From: Pyropia yezoensis
Lineage: Eukaryota; Rhodophyta; Bangiophyceae; Bangiales; Bangiaceae
Assembly: GCA_009829735.1 (NCBI GenBank)
Contig: CM020618.1
Coordinates: forward strand, 14,986,568 to 15,050,567
Length of the DNA stretch: 64,000 nucleotides
Direction: 5' to 3'
Part shown: positions 20,902-32,805 of the stretch, one piece after another
How positions within the stretch are numbered: the stretch's first letter is position 1
How the letters are laid out: every line of letters begins with the position of its first letter
Notes under the pieces: generated by a model
Seen by the model: only the letters and a program-made list of their open reading frames with translations
Told to the model about the DNA's origin: nothing
The model's database searches: none
Program-made: the position numbers and the translations under genes

Positions 20902-23019
20902 ATGTCCAGTTCCGAGATCCAAGCTGGGCCCGTGGTTCCGGCGGCGAGTGTTGCGGAGGAGAACTCGGGTAGTCGCGCCCCTCTCCTGCCTCCGGTTCCT
21001 CGGGTGTCGATGTCGGCGCCGGTCGCCACGGCGGGGACGGATCGGGTTCCCCCGGCTTCTGTGATGCACCCGGTCGAGACCCCCCCGGTGGGTCTCCCGG
21101 AGATGCTTCTTGGGCAGGACCCTCTGGCGGCCCGGCGTTACTCCATGGTGGTCGGCAACGCCGGCGCGGCCCAGTGCCGGCAGGATTGCTTGGACCTCTG
21201 GCGCAAGGAACTCCAGCGCGGGGTCTTGACAGAGATGGATAAGGCTCGTCTTCACACGGCGGACCAGATGCGCCTGGCACAAGACCGCTCCAAGAGCTTC
21301 TCGGGTTCCTCTTGGGTTGCTCGTCTGGAGGATCTCCTTTTCGCGCTGGTGCTGGATCTGCCCTTGACCGAGCGTCGCGTGTCCGCGTCCGTTCTCCGGT
21401 GGCCCGAGGAGGAAGGGTACGTCCACCGGGCGTTCAAGGTCTGGGACGAGGCGCTCAAGGGGTCGGGGAGCCTGAACTGCGACCCCCGTCGGAGCATGGT
21501 CGCTCTGGAGCAGCCTTTCCTGACCCGGAAGTACTCCAAGTTGTCACCGGCACGGGAGCAAGGCGAGCGACGCGGCCGTAAGCGTGACTTCCTCGTGAGC
21601 TGCAACCATCAGGAGTTCTGGAAGCTGGATAAGGCTAACCGGGCGGCGTACTACCCCAAGGTCATCCCGCAGCAGCAGGAAGTCGAGATCCCGGTCGGGT
21701 TTGCTCCTTCCAGCATCCCCTTCACCTGGTACTTCTTGGACGCCTTGACTCAGGCGTCGATCAAGGGCTTCTTCCACTCGATCCCGTACATGATGTACAC
21801 GTCCGAGATGACAGTCTTGGCGGCCAACCACTGGCTTCACGAGGTCTTGGTGTCCAACCAGCTTTGGTTTCTCCCTGACCTCCTGATGGTCTGGATTGTC
21901 GACAAGTTGACCGTCGACTTCCTGTGCAGCCAGAACGAAGAGTACAAGGGGCTCTTCCAGGCGATGATTGACTTCCGGCGTCTGGTGCCGGTGCATGACC
22001 GGAACTTCTTGAACGCGATTGCCGACCAGAACCGCCCGCGTCGGGATGGCTTCGGTTGGGCGCAGGTGGTCTACCAGTCTTCTCCGGCCAAGGTGCAGCT
22101 GGCGACGCCGCTTCCGGCGTGGCCGCAGCTAGGTAGCTTTCCTGCCCCGGCCGCCCTTGATCTTCTGCCAGTTGGGCCGCCGGTGCAGGAGTCGGGATGG
22201 GCCGCGGCGGTCGGTCAGGCGTCTGCGACGGCTCCGCTTCCTCCTGTTGCACCTGTCGCCCCGGTGGCCTCGCCTGAACCGTCGCCGGCGCGTTCACGCC
22301 CTGTTCCGGCTGTGCCGGTACTTCAAGCTCCTCCGGCACCGCGCCTGTCTGCGGCGAGTCTGGGGGTGACCGTGCGGTCGCCTACCCCTTCGGCCGCTCC
22401 GCCTCGGACGCCTTCTTCCAACGCCGGCGGCGCTGTGCCTCCGCTGGAGTTGGGTACTCCGGTTTCGGGGGCCGTTGTGGACCGTCCGGTGGTGTCATCC
22501 TCGGGGCGGTTCGAGATTCCGGCGCCGACTCTGCGCCTTACCCGCTTCCGGGTGCCTGACTGGTACCTGAACCAAGGTGGCCCGACATGCGACCAGTACG
22601 ACGTCGGTATGATTGAAGACCAGCTGGGTCGTCTTCCGGTGCAGGTTGAGGGCGTCGGGTCTTCCCTGGTTCTGGGCACTTACGCCAGCGTCTTGAACAA
22701 CGTGGTTGACCGGGTGTTTGCTTGCGCGGACAGCGGCCAGATGTCGAACAGCCCGGTGGTTGGCGAACTTCTGGCGACCTTGACGCGGCATGGCTTGGCC
22801 CAGCAGTGGTCAGAAACCTTCACTGGCTTCCAGGGGCGCCGACGGGCATATCTGGATGAGCGGGAGCCCCCGGCAACTACCGGTACTACTCCGATGGCGT
22901 CATACCGGGATGCACCGCGTCCACCGCACTACGTCATCCCGTCTTCCTCCGGTTCCCGTCGTGCCGCGGAGGCAGCGCTGGAGGACACTCCCGCGGCTCA
23001 GCGTCCGCGCCGGGAGTAG
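20902..23019 (+). CDS. Large antisense open frame within the LTR element
   Basis: Open frame of about 705 residues from the ATG at 20902, or 769 from the ATG at 20710 in the last bases of the LTR, on the strand opposite to gag-pol and ending about 145 bp before the end of pol. The first 400 residues look like a folded protein (mixed hydrophobic and charged, with WRKELQRGVLTEMDKARLHT, FWKLDKANRAAYYPKVIP and WYFLDALTQASIKGFFHSI). Then comes a Pro/Ala/Val-rich linker of about 150 residues and a compact C-terminal segment beginning RFRVPDWYLNQGGP. I recognise no domain. Extra or antisense frames between integrase and the 3' LTR are known from some plant Ty3/gypsy elements, but I cannot link this sequence to them. 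It may be an accessory protein or a captured host sequence. Confidence 0.6.
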   Translation: MSSSEIQAGPVVPAASVAEENSGSRAPLLPPVPRVSMSAPVATAGTDRVPPASVMHPVETPPVGLPEMLLGQDPLAARRYSMVVGNAGAAQCRQDCLDLWRKELQRGVLTEMDKARLHTADQMRLAQDRSKSFSGSSWVARLEDLLFALVLDLPLTERRVSASVLRWPEEEGYVHRAFKVWDEALKGSGSLNCDPRRSMVALEQPFLTRKYSKLSPAREQGERRGRKRDFLVSCNHQEFWKLDKANRAAYYPKVIPQQQEVEIPVGFAPSSIPFTWYFLDALTQASIKGFFHSIPYMMYTSEMTVLAANHWLHEVLVSNQLWFLPDLLMVWIVDKLTVDFLCSQNEEYKGLFQAMIDFRRLVPVHDRNFLNAIADQNRPRRDGFGWAQVVYQSSPAKVQLATPLPAWPQLGSFPAPAALDLLPVGPPVQESGWAAAVGQASATAPLPPVAPVAPVASPEPSPARSRPVPAVPVLQAPPAPRLSAASLGVTVRSPTPSAAPPRTPSSNAGGAVPPLELGTPVSGAVVDRPVVSSSGRFEIPAPTLRLTRFRVPDWYLNQGGPTCDQYDVGMIEDQLGRLPVQVEGVGSSLVLGTYASVLNNVVDRVFACADSGQMSNSPVVGELLATLTRHGLAQQWSETFTGFQGRRRAYLDEREPPATTGTTPMASYRDAPRPPHYVIPSSSGSRRAAEAALEDTPAAQRPRRE

Positions 23020-23164
23020 TAGTTGGAGGCAAGGAGGGTGAGTGTCTTGGGAGAAGCGAGGAGGGAAGAGGCGGAGAGAAGGGTTGCCCGAGCGGGTGCT
23101 TGTTTTCCTTGATTGTTCCATGCTTGTATTGCGTGTTCTCCTTGATATACCCGTTCCCTTCTTC

Positions 23165-26100
23165 TCAATCCTCTTGTTCCGCATCCGTTGCGGATGAACT
23201 CGGCTCGTCCCGAGGGTCTTGGTTGGCCCCATCCTCTTGGTCCTCCTCCGAGTCCGACTCCAGAATCTTGCCGGCTCTGGCCACTGGAGTGCCCTCTATC
23301 CCGTTCCGTCGCGTGTAGGCACAGACATCCGCGATGGGTAGCCGGTTTGAGGGTTCCCAGGTATCATCTGCCGGGTTAAAACCGAACCAGCGTACTCGCA
23401 GGCACAGGCGTCCGTCTCTCCAGGCATGGTCCACAAACTTGACGTAGACATATTCCCGACCTTCTTGGGATAGCCAGGGTACTGCGGCCCGCTTGCGCCG
23501 GGTCAAGTCCCGTTGGCTTGGCGGTGGAGCTCGGGTGACATGGTCGCTTCTCACGCGGTACGGGGAGCCATCCACGTCTAGAAGAAAGGTCCAACCGTCC
23601 GTATTCAGGATCTCATAAGGTCCATCCGTCTTCGAGTCCAGCTTCCCCCGGGTCTTGCTATGGTTGTCCACAAAAACCCAGTCGCCACCACCCAGTTCCT
23701 TGTTCTTTTCCCGAACGCCCTTGTCATAGCCCCGCTTGTATCGCTCCTGGGTCTTCGAGATTGACTCCTTGACTCTTGGGAGCAGGAGCTTCAGTTGTTC
23801 CAGGAACTCATCCTTTGCCTTGGGACCTGACTTCAGTGCAGGCTGGAGACCATCTGGTATTCTTTCCAGGGAGAAGTTGGTCAGCCGCCTTGGGGTGACA
23901 AAGTCGAGTGGAGCGACTCCCGTTGTCCGGTGAACTCGGGAGTTGTAGGCTAGAGTGAGGACAGCCAGGAGCTCGTCCCAGTCTTCTTGGTGCTCCTCCA
24001 CGTAGTGCCGTAGCATGTCCACTAGGGTCCGGTTGAATCGTTCCACCTGGCCGTTCGTTTGCGGGTGGTACGTCGTGGTGTACAAGTTCTTGATGCCCAT
24101 CAGGTCACAGACTCCTTGGAAGAACAGGGATGCAAACTGGGGACCGTTGTCGGTTAAGACGGAGTCTGGAGGGCCGTAGGCAGCTATCCAGTACTCGCAG
24201 AAGGCTGACGTGACATCCAGAGCCGTGATGGTCCTCAGCGGGATTGCTCGAGTGAACTTGGAGAACCGGTCACAAATGATGAGCAGGTATATGTTGCCAC
24301 TGGATGTTTCAGGTAGGGGCCCCAGGATGTCCATGCTTAAGCTTGCAAAGGGCTCCGCCGCAGGGAATAGGCGTAGCTTAGAAGTCTTCTTCCTCTGGGA
24401 CAACCGGTTCCTTGCACAAGAAACACAAGCCTCCAGGTACTTATGGACGTCACTGGCCATGGTTTCCCAGTAATAGTGTCGTCTCATGGAAGCATACATC
24501 CGATTGATACCAGGATGTCCGGCCTGGGGAGACGAGTGCTCCAGGCGTAGGATGTCAGCTCGTAGGCCCCGGGGTACGTAGACTTGAGTGGCCCCATCGA
24601 AGGGTGACACCCGTACTAGGAGTCCGTCCGTAGACTCGGAGAAACGACTGTTCCGGTTCAGGTCCATTTGGTGGCGTAGCTCCAAGCATTGAGGATCCGT
24701 CAGTTGTGCCTCCAGCATCCGGTGAATAGTCACCGGTTGATCAGCTTCAGGTGTCTTATACAGGGGAGCATGCCAGCCACGTCCGACATTCGGGAGGATG
24801 AAGCAAGGTATTTCCTCCGGGATAGGACCGGTATCGGCTGCAGGAGTCTCCAGCCGGGACATGGTGTCGGCGCAGTGGTGCTCCCTCCCGGCTCTGGTGC
24901 ACACCTTGTACTTGAACTCCGAAAGGCGTAGGCGCCACCGGGCGACCCTTCCTTGACTGCTGTCCATGCATAGCAGCCACCTTAGACTGGCGTGATCCGT
25001 CCGGATGAGGAACTCTTGTCCTTCAAGATATGGCCGTAACAGGAAGCAAGCCCAGACGACTGCCAAGCACTCGCGCTCCGTCGTGGAATAGTTCTTCTCG
25101 GCTGGAGTCAAGACGCGACTGTAGTAGCCTATCGGGAGGAAGTGCCCATCAGGTTGCTGCTGGAGTAGTGAGCACCCCACCTGGACGCCACAAGCATCAG
25201 TCTCCAGAACAAACTGGCCCTCCCGCTTGGGTAACGCCAGTACTGGAGTGGTGGTCAGGCGCTTCTTGAGCTCTTCGAAGGCCGCGGTCTGCTTCTCGTC
25301 GAACACCGGGAGTTGTGCGGGAAGCTTCTTGCTGGTAAGCTTGGTCAATGGCCGGGCAATCAGAGCATAGTCCCGTACGAACCGGCGATAGACGTTGCAC
25401 ATACCCAGGAAGCTCTTGAGTTCCGTCTGGGTTTTGGGTTGCCGTGCATGCCGGAGGGCCTTGATGTTCTTCTCATTGACTCGGAGCTCCCCCGGACTCA
25501 GCACGTGCCCCAGATACTCCACCTCAGTCTCAAACAGGTGGCACTTCTCGGCCTTGACAGTAACTCCAGCCTTGGACAGGAGGGCCAGGACCTCCCGAAG
25601 GTGCTCCAGGTGTTCCGCTGGGGTCTTGGAGAAAACGATAATGTCGTCCAGGTAGACCAAACATGTTCTCCACCTTAGCCCGGACAGGATGATGTCGATG
25701 GCTCTTTGGAAGGTTGCCGGAGCATTGGTGAGACCAAAAGGAAGACGCTTGCACCGGAATAGTCCCAGGTGGCACGTGAAGGTGGTCTTGGCCTTGTCCT
25801 CGTCAGCCAGAGGGATCTGCCAGTAACCGGCATTTCAATCCAGCGTCGAGAAGAGGGTGGCATCACCAAGAAAGTCGAGGCAATCATCCATCCGGGGTAT
25901 CGGGTATACGTCCTTGACTGTCATCTCGTTCAGGCGCCGGTAGTCAACGCAGAAACGGAAGTGACCGCCGGTTTTCGGGACGACTACCACCGGGAAAGCC
26001 CACTCGCCATCAGACGGCTCGATAACATCCATCTTGAGCATCTTGTTAACCTGCTTCTCAATCTCATCCCGGCGATGAGGTCCGGCCCGATATGGTTGCA

Positions 26101-27121
26101 TGTGCACTGGCTTAGCTTCCGGCTTGAGTTGAATCCGGTGTAGAGTGGCGTCCATCTTGCCCAGCTCTCCCGACCACAGGTGCCGATATTCCTGGAGAAG
26201 CTTCTCCAGTGCCTCCTTCAAGTCGGGGGGGACATTTTCTTCCTTGACCTTCGGCATCCCGGGTGGTGCTTGTTCGGGTTTCGGAGTAGCGCTGCCAGCC
26301 TGCTCTTGTTTCGGAGGTACGTCTAAGGCCGTCAAGTTGGATGCCAGTTCTTGTTGCAGGTTCAGGAGGTCTTCCTTGCTCATAGCACGGGCGGATCCCC
26401 GGTAAGGCTCTGCTGTACCAACTCGGGTGCCCTTGGCGAGGGTTATTGGCTTCCGGCTCACGTTGACGATGAGCACCGGGAACGGGGTGTGCCTTTCTAC
26501 CTTCTTGTGATGTCCGTGAGCCAAGTATAACCGGTGTTTCGCCAGAAATCCCTTACGTCCGTAGATCAGGCTTTGACCTGCAATCCGGGTCGTTACTTGA
26601 ACCTTGGTCTCCGAGCGAGGAGGTAGGAGCACCGGTTTGAAGAGAGTCAAGGTAGAGGGTGGGATGCGTTCCCTCTTGCTCTTGGCTACACGAACCTTGG
26701 CGTCCAGATGCTCCAATACCGGTGACACAAACCCATGGTTGAACTGGACCTTCCCTTCTCCGGGTAGGATGCTCTTGACATGCTGCTTCTGGAAGTCCCA
26801 GCCTAGGATGAGGGGGACTGATAGGGTCTTGACTACTAGAAAGGGAAAAAGCATTGGTTCATTGTTGACATAGATGGCGACAGGAAGACGGCCAAGCGGT
26901 CGTAGGGTTTGACCCGAAGCGTCGACGATATGGGTCCGGGTAGGCGCTCTCCAGGCATGTCGACGCCAGCCCGGAGGTAACAGGTTCTCAGTGATGACGC
27001 TTGGTCCGGCTCCCGTGTCAACCACCGGCGTAACAGCTTGGGGGAGGCTATCCCCCACACGCATACGAGCATTAATCTTGAGGTTTTCTTTACGCGGGAC
27101 GAGCAATGTCCCCTTGAACAA
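23165..27121 (-). CDS. pol: pol region of the LTR element (PR, RT, RNase H, IN, chromodomain)
   Basis: Fossil-type annotation of the pol part, read right to left. An aspartic protease with the DTGAGPS active site is followed by reverse transcriptase (N-terminal fingers ending in the CVDYRRLN block, and the YLDD active site), RNase H, the integrase HHCC zinc domain, the integrase core with Asp in MDILGPLPE, Asp in TDNGPQF and Glu in GQVERFNR, and a C-terminal chromodomain around VRWFGFNPADDTWEP. This order is that of Ty3/gypsy, and the chromodomain defines the chromovirus branch, which in other organisms targets heterochromatin. The region is nearly whole, with about one break. Confidence 0.9.
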
Positions 27122-27249
27122 ACAGGGTGTCCAGGCGGCTACCGGTTGAGCAGGTAACCGCCGTCCTTTCTCCCGGCACGCAAGGGGGGAACAGGTAGAA
27201 GTACCCTGCCGTTGGAGGTTCGGGAAGACACTTGGGGAGAGCGCCTGCC

Positions 27250-29010
27250 CTACTCGTTTCCCGGGTCCGAGGAGTCCTTAGAGGTTTCGGTCTCCAGGTC
27301 AAAGTCCGTAGGAGCTTCCCTTGCCAGAGCCTCCGTGATGCTCTGTAAGGTTGCCACTCGGATTGCGTGTACCTGTGCCTGGTCCATCTTGGAGGGTGCT
27401 CGCCGGTCAGCCCAGTTGACCGCCTTTGCAAACACCAGTCCTTGACGCTTGAGTTTCTCCTGGAGGTCCTTGGGAATGGTCGGGCACTGGTAGGACATGT
27501 GATCCTCCTTTTGGCACAGCCAACAAGACCGGAACCGCTGGTTCTTGACTTGCTTGGGGGCGACCAGGGATGGTTGCTCCTTGGAACCGAAGCCGCCCCA
27601 CTTGTCCCCTGACCCCATGGGTGAGGCCTCGCCAACTGCGAGTACCGGTAAAGGGCTATCACCTCCCTTATACCTGTCGGGTCCGGGTCGAACTCGCGAC
27701 AACGGCTTGGGAGTTGATACCATGGGAGCTTGGAGGGCCCTGGCTTGCCGGTACTTGCCCTGGGTGTAGGCCATCAACTGCTGGAAGGTATGTTCTTGAT
27801 GTTACTGGTTGTAGTTCTCCGCATCCACTTGAAGATATTCAGGAAGCCCTTCCGAGAAGATTATCTTGAGCCTGTCCTCAGGGTAAACGTTGCCACAAGC
27901 ATCGCTCATCTCCCGGACACGACGGGCGAACGCCTCTGGAGTCTCTTGTCTTTCCATGGTTGCCCGGTTCAGCCTGCCGACTGCTTTACGCAGAGAGTCC
28001 GCGTCAGCGTAGTTGGACAGGAGCCAGTTGACCGCCTCCGGATAACTCGCGACGGTACGTCCGACAATGTGTCCGGCAGAGTCTGGTAGAACCTGTGCAA
28101 ACCGCTGTTCCGCTTCTCCGGTCATGAAGTTAACCAGGAGGTAGAGAGCCTTGCCCTCGGACACATCGTTGTCATTGCATGCCTTGACAAACCGGCGCAG
28201 GAAGGCAAAGATAAGCGCCGGTCTCTTCCCGGAAAACTTAGGATGTCCCCCGAAGCTCGGCTGCATTCGCCGGTTCAGGGACGCCATCTTCTTGGCCATC
28301 TTCCGGGTGTAACCTTGGTCTTGGTTCTCCAGCCGGTAGTTACCCCAATACGTGACCTTGTTCAGGGTGGCATCTCCCACTTGGTGGGCAGGGAAGTCAA
28401 ACTCGACTAGCCTGCGCCGGGTGGGACCGGGAGATGCATCCCAATCATATCCCTCCTCAGAGCTGGAGGAACTGGTCTCGCTGGTGCTAGAGCAACGGCG
28501 ATGACGCCGACGCCTTCGGCTGCTCCGGTTACCGGTCTTGGAGCTCCCCGCTCCATAGGATGCAAGGGGAGGAAAAGCTTGGCCGGTCCCAGGAGTCGAG
28601 GTCTCAGGGAGACCCGTAGAACCAGTCACAACGGTGCCTCTGGCATCGCTAGTGCTCACAGGAAGAGGTGTATACACCCAACGGCCATGTGTGGGTCCAG
28701 GAGTAAACACACCAGGGGCTATCCCTGGAGGTTGAGGAGTAGAACCGACAGGAGGGAGACGTCTGCTGCGAGCGGACTCAAACGCCGTTGACCCCGGGGT
28801 GGCTCCCACAGGAGGAACAGCCGGAGGAACGGGAGCAGGTGGTGCTTGGCCGCCTGTGGACTCCAGTCCGCTACCGGATGTCACACCCAGGTCTGCTTCA
28901 CCCGTAGGGAGAACGCCGGGTTGGGCACCGTCCCCCGTGGTGACCAGGGATGCATCAAGGGACGCGGGGACTACCCCTTCGGGCACCGTCGTGCCAGGGA
29001 GGGTAGCCAT
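27250..29010 (-). CDS. gag: gag region of the LTR element
   Basis: Capsid-type region preceding pol. It has a long Ser/Thr/Pro/Gly-rich N-terminal part, a retrotransposon-gag-like helical domain (region with AYLLVNFMTGEAEQRF-like features and FARRVREMSDACG), and a CCHC-like zinc knuckle with CWLCQKEDHMSYQC near its 3' side. The relation between gag and pol frames may involve programmed read-through or frame change, as known for the family; I do not resolve it here. The part looks essentially whole, with about one break. Confidence 0.85.
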
Positions 29011-29200
29011 GTTGGTCCTTTGACAGCCACAGTCCAGTTGCCTGCGTGTCCAAAGATCGCCAGACCACAAGAGAGGGGTTAGAGAGCCAGGAATGGGATT
29101 CCCGTGAACGGGTGCAAATAATTCCCAAACCACCGAAAAAGACAGAACAGGAACAACCCAACCGGTGCTCCCAAATGTCTCTTCTCAAACACTCCAATCA

Positions 29201-29218
29201 TCCCCTGCTGCTCCACCA
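29201..29218 (-). other. Primer-binding site of the LTR element
   Basis: Five bases inside the 5' LTR, the minus strand reads TGGTGGAGCAGCAGGGGA. It starts with the TGG complementary to a tRNA CCA end. The tRNA was not identified. Confidence 0.6.
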
Positions 29219-29222
29219 AATA

Positions 29223-29793
29223 TGTGGTATAAAACTCGATCCTCTCAGACACGTGTCAATATCCCTCGGGGGAAAGGGACAGGTAACACAGAAAGGGGAA
29301 CTACGAGAATGGTATGCCTGTTGCCTCACGTGCCTGCTCGCAGAGCAAACAGATACGCACGGTAGTGCACACGGGGAAGAGGAAAGCAAACGCGCAGTTG
29401 TCTTTTTCCTGAGGGCGCGGGCCAAGGGCGCCTCGCTGTCCCTCTTAACGTGCATCTGGGGGAGCCTCGGCACGTTGGCCAGGTAGCCCCCCCATAACCC
29501 CGAGTGGCCCCGACCCGAGTCTAACCTCGTCAGGTCGGGGGCCACTATCACTACTAATTCTATTCCCACTCACTAATCTCACACTCAAATTCTCTCAAAT
29601 CAAGTCCCTGACAAGTATGCAAAAACCCATCAGCAATCCCTCTCTCACGTGTGGATAGCGTAGTCCACCGCATCCCAGTGCCGGGCACGGGCCACGGCCG
29701 CCAACCATCACCACACGGCGGGCGTGTTCTGGCACCTGGTGCCCTCTGGTTGTAGTCGCGGGTCGGCGCCAAGTCGGGGCCAGGGATGCTACA
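29223..29793 (-). repeat. LTR (5' LTR of the minus-strand element)
   Basis: 571 bp, identical to 20147-20717 except for one C/T difference that I can see, near position 29395 (20319 in the other copy). Near identity means that the insertion is young. Confidence 0.95.
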
Positions 29794-29798
29794 GGCTG
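29794..29798. repeat. Target-site duplication (right) of the LTR element
   Basis: GGCTG, the partner of 20142-20146. Confidence 0.95.
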
Positions 29799-30398
29799 CA
29801 CGCCCTGCGAGCGCTGCACAAAAGCGCGAGTGGCAGGACGTTGCGAAGAAGGGCCCGGAGTTGAAGGAGCCGTGGGAGGAGGCAGACCGCTGAGCAGGGA
29901 GCTCAAGGGGTCAGGCCGATCGCGAGCAATCACCGGCGCCGGAAGTGCTGCGCTAGCGCCGCCCGGCTGAGTGCGGTCGACCGTTGCCAGCACGCGGGCA
30001 GAGTATGCCTGCCCAACAGGCCCAGAAGCTCCCAAATGGGCCGGATTGCCCGCGGGTAGCGGTGCCACCGTAGGGTCGAGGTTGAGCAAGCTAGGGTTGA
30101 ACGGCGCCCCAAACTGACTGGTATCACCGGGCGGTGAAAATGGCAGTGACCCCATCAGCTGCGGTGGCGGCGGGGGGACACCGGGCATTGTCAGCGGGGG
30201 CATCGGCACACCGTACGGATCCTTCATGCCGGTCACCGTGGTCAGCACGCGAGGGCGCGGCGGGACGTAAGGGACCGCCCGCCCAACCCCCTCGCCGACA
30301 AAAGAACCTTGGTTGACAGCTGGCATGGGCGTCGGCGGGCGGGAGGGAAGTCCACCAAGCTCCGTCTGCATCGTGTGGTTGGGGTTGGACAGCGCCAT
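29799..30398 (-). pseudogene. Transposon gene B, element 1, 5' part
   Basis: First 200 codons of gene B, starting at the ATG at 30398 (MALSNPNHTMQTELGG), on the far side of the LTR insertion. The length is an exact multiple of three, and the frame agrees with the 3' part at 18389-20146 once the 5-bp target duplication is counted once. This supports one gene of about 785 codons before the insertion. The segment is rich in Pro, Gly and Ala with no recognised domain, and it is not alignable by eye with the N-terminus of the second copy; N-terminal divergence against a conserved C-terminal half is typical of accessory transposon proteins. Confidence 0.65.
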
Positions 30399-32805
30399 GA
30401 TGACCTCCGCCGGGAAGATGAACAGATTGGAAGACAGCAGCAGTGTGGTACACACCAGGATTGGCGTGGACGAAGGGAGAGGTTGGAGGGTGGGGAGCGA
30501 TGGGCGTACGTGAGAGTTGCAAGCATGGGGGGTGAGGAGCGGGAAGACCACCAGCAAGTTGCGCACCCGCGTCGACCTTATACGTGGGGGGGAGGATGAG
30601 GACGGCCCCAGCGTGGCGACCCGCCCCGGTGAAGAACCGCAAGGCAAACGACAAGGCGGGCGAACCTGTCCTCCGCCTACCAATTCGCGTGCACGTGCGG
30701 GGAGTTACAGGCATGGGAACAGAGGCACCGCAAAGCGGGAAAAAGCGGACAAGCGTTTTGACACAAACGGCGTGAGCGAGCCGATGCACGCCAAGTCACC
30801 ACCGTTATGCTGAGCGTGGCGCGCGAAAGGAAGCAACAGACAGACGGCGTGCTCGCGCGATAGGCACCAACATTCCGGCACACCCGAGGGCTTCGCTCAC
30901 CTCGGCGACGATCGCTGCCCAGGATGCGCGCTCAAGGGCGAGACCTCACACGCGAAAGACACTTTTGCACTTGCGTCCAGAGGTCAATAGGGAAAGCAGG
31001 GCCACCGGACGTACTCAACTGTGCCAGTACGGGTCCAGGGAGGAGCTGCGAGCGACAGTTCACAGACAGCCTCAGCCGTGCCTCCACACGGCTTCAAGCA
31101 GGCCATTGGCGCCAACAGGCGCTCTGGCACCCTCGAAGGCGAGGCGTGGGATGCGTGAAGCTCCATCCTCTCCGGCGCTTGTGAGTGGACTGCGCTCCAG
31201 GCGGTTGGTTGGCAGGCACTGGACTCGACAACGTATCCACAGGCACCTTGGGCGAAGGCGCGCTAGTCTCCACGGGGTGCACATCAGTGGATCCAGCGGC
31301 GGTAAGCGCGCGCTCACGGTGGCAGCGACAGAAAAATGGAGCAGAAGATCCGATACTTCCGCGGTAAGTCGATATGTGAACGACGTTAACGCGCATGAAT
31401 GTCACTTGAACGTGCTCCATATGATAATCATTGCTCTCCATCAGCGTATGAAGCGTGTGATTGGCCTCTTTAGTGGCTTTTAGCGAGCACTTATATTAAA
31501 CTCGTTGCATTTGAAACACCAATACCGTCTTTTAAAGTTTGAACAGCCACGTCGACACACCGAGATCCGCGCCATGATCCGCGCCAGCGCTTGTCCGCCA
31601 CAGGTGGACAGCGTGGCAGCGCTCCCGGCCACCACTTCGTGCAGATCCTGCAATCGTCAGCCAAGCGCCTGTGGTCGCTTTTCTCCGCGTGCTGCCGTGC
31701 CCGCCGCCGATGCGCCCGATGACTTTCCTCGACGTTGCCCGCTGCTGCGTGTCCGTGCTGCGGACGCGCTTTGCACCCGTCTGACTATGGTTGCCCATTG
31801 GCGCCAATCAGTGCGCCCGCCCGAGCGGCCTGCTGCTGTGTCGGGCTCAATTTCGGCTGGTCCATCCCCGGGGATGGGCGCGATGTGTTTGACCGTGGTC
31901 GGACCTACCTGGACGCACGATACGCGGCTACCTTCGCGGCCGCGGCCTACTGCAGAGCTCCATTTGTCGGGTTGCGCGTGAACGGTGACCAGAGGCTTCA
32001 TTTGGGCGCTCGGGAATGGTGTGTCAGCGTTTGACAGTGCACACTGGGCGCACAGTGACGGCGTGGGCTGTGTTGCGCTGCCCCTGCCGCCCATTGAGGG
32101 TGAGGGCCTTATTGCAATGCCCTTGCCCCCATTGCACGCCACTTGGCGGTCGAGGAGTGAGGGCGAGGGAAGCATTGAGAGCACGTTGAGCGTGTCCGCA
32201 CCCGCTGTAGGGTGGGGAGCCTACCGGGCAATGCGCCGCTTGGCTGACCCCGCGGCGCGCACAAGGTTCCCGCCAACGTCGTTGATGCCATGTAACCGCT
32301 TGTTGGGTGCGCATACTGACCGCCCCTCCGTCCCGGATCAGCATTCACCGCGCCTTCTATCTGCGAGCATGTCTTCCTGTGTGCCTTCCCGTGCCTGGCG
32401 CTTGTCTCCCGCGTGCTCTTGTGGCCGTTTCCGCTTCCAACGGCTACTGATGCCAAGCTCGTGCCTGGCGCTTGTTTCCCGCGCGCAGTTGCGGCCGGTT
32501 TGACCCCTCTGCCGTCCTCTGCGCATGGCAGTGCACAAGCTTTTGGCGCACTTCGGTGCGCATCGCGGGACTACGCTGGTCTCCTGGCGGCGATGTGACC
32601 CACGCTGCTCGTGGCGGTGCGTTACAACGTATCTAGTTCGTATTGATGTGGGTGTTGGGCGGCCGCCGCGCGGTATGAGGCCATCCGCTCACCTGGTATT
32701 TATGCGTTGCTTTGCGTCTCCAACAGGCTTCTGACGCTGCCCCTCTCTTGGCGTCTGTCTCCACGCTGGTTACTGGTCTCAGCCGAGCTCTTGACCGTGG
32801 CCACC
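30399..32805. promoter_or_regulatory. Intergenic region between divergent genes B and A of element 1
   Basis: About 2.4 kb with no supported gene. It separates the divergent starts of gene B (30398, minus) and gene A (32806, plus) and so should hold both promoters. No clear TATA box or shared motif with the matching 2.6-kb region of element 2 was picked out by eye. Parts near 31370-31520 are A/T-richer than the surroundings. Confidence 0.4.

Larger units (their letters stand above)
20147..29793 (-). mobile_element. Ty3/gypsy chromovirus LTR retrotransposon inside gene B
   Basis: A 9,647-bp element in minus orientation with 571-bp LTRs at both ends (TG...CA), a 5-bp target duplication, a primer-binding site, a polypurine tract, gag with a zinc knuckle, and pol in the order protease, reverse transcriptase, RNase H, integrase with a chromodomain. 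That order and the chromodomain place it among chromoviruses of Ty3/gypsy. The two LTRs differ at one position that I can see, so the insertion is very recent. It looks almost whole, with about one or two breaks in the coding part. An additional large open frame runs antisense between integrase and the 3' LTR. The element interrupts gene B of a DNA transposon. Confidence 0.95.
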
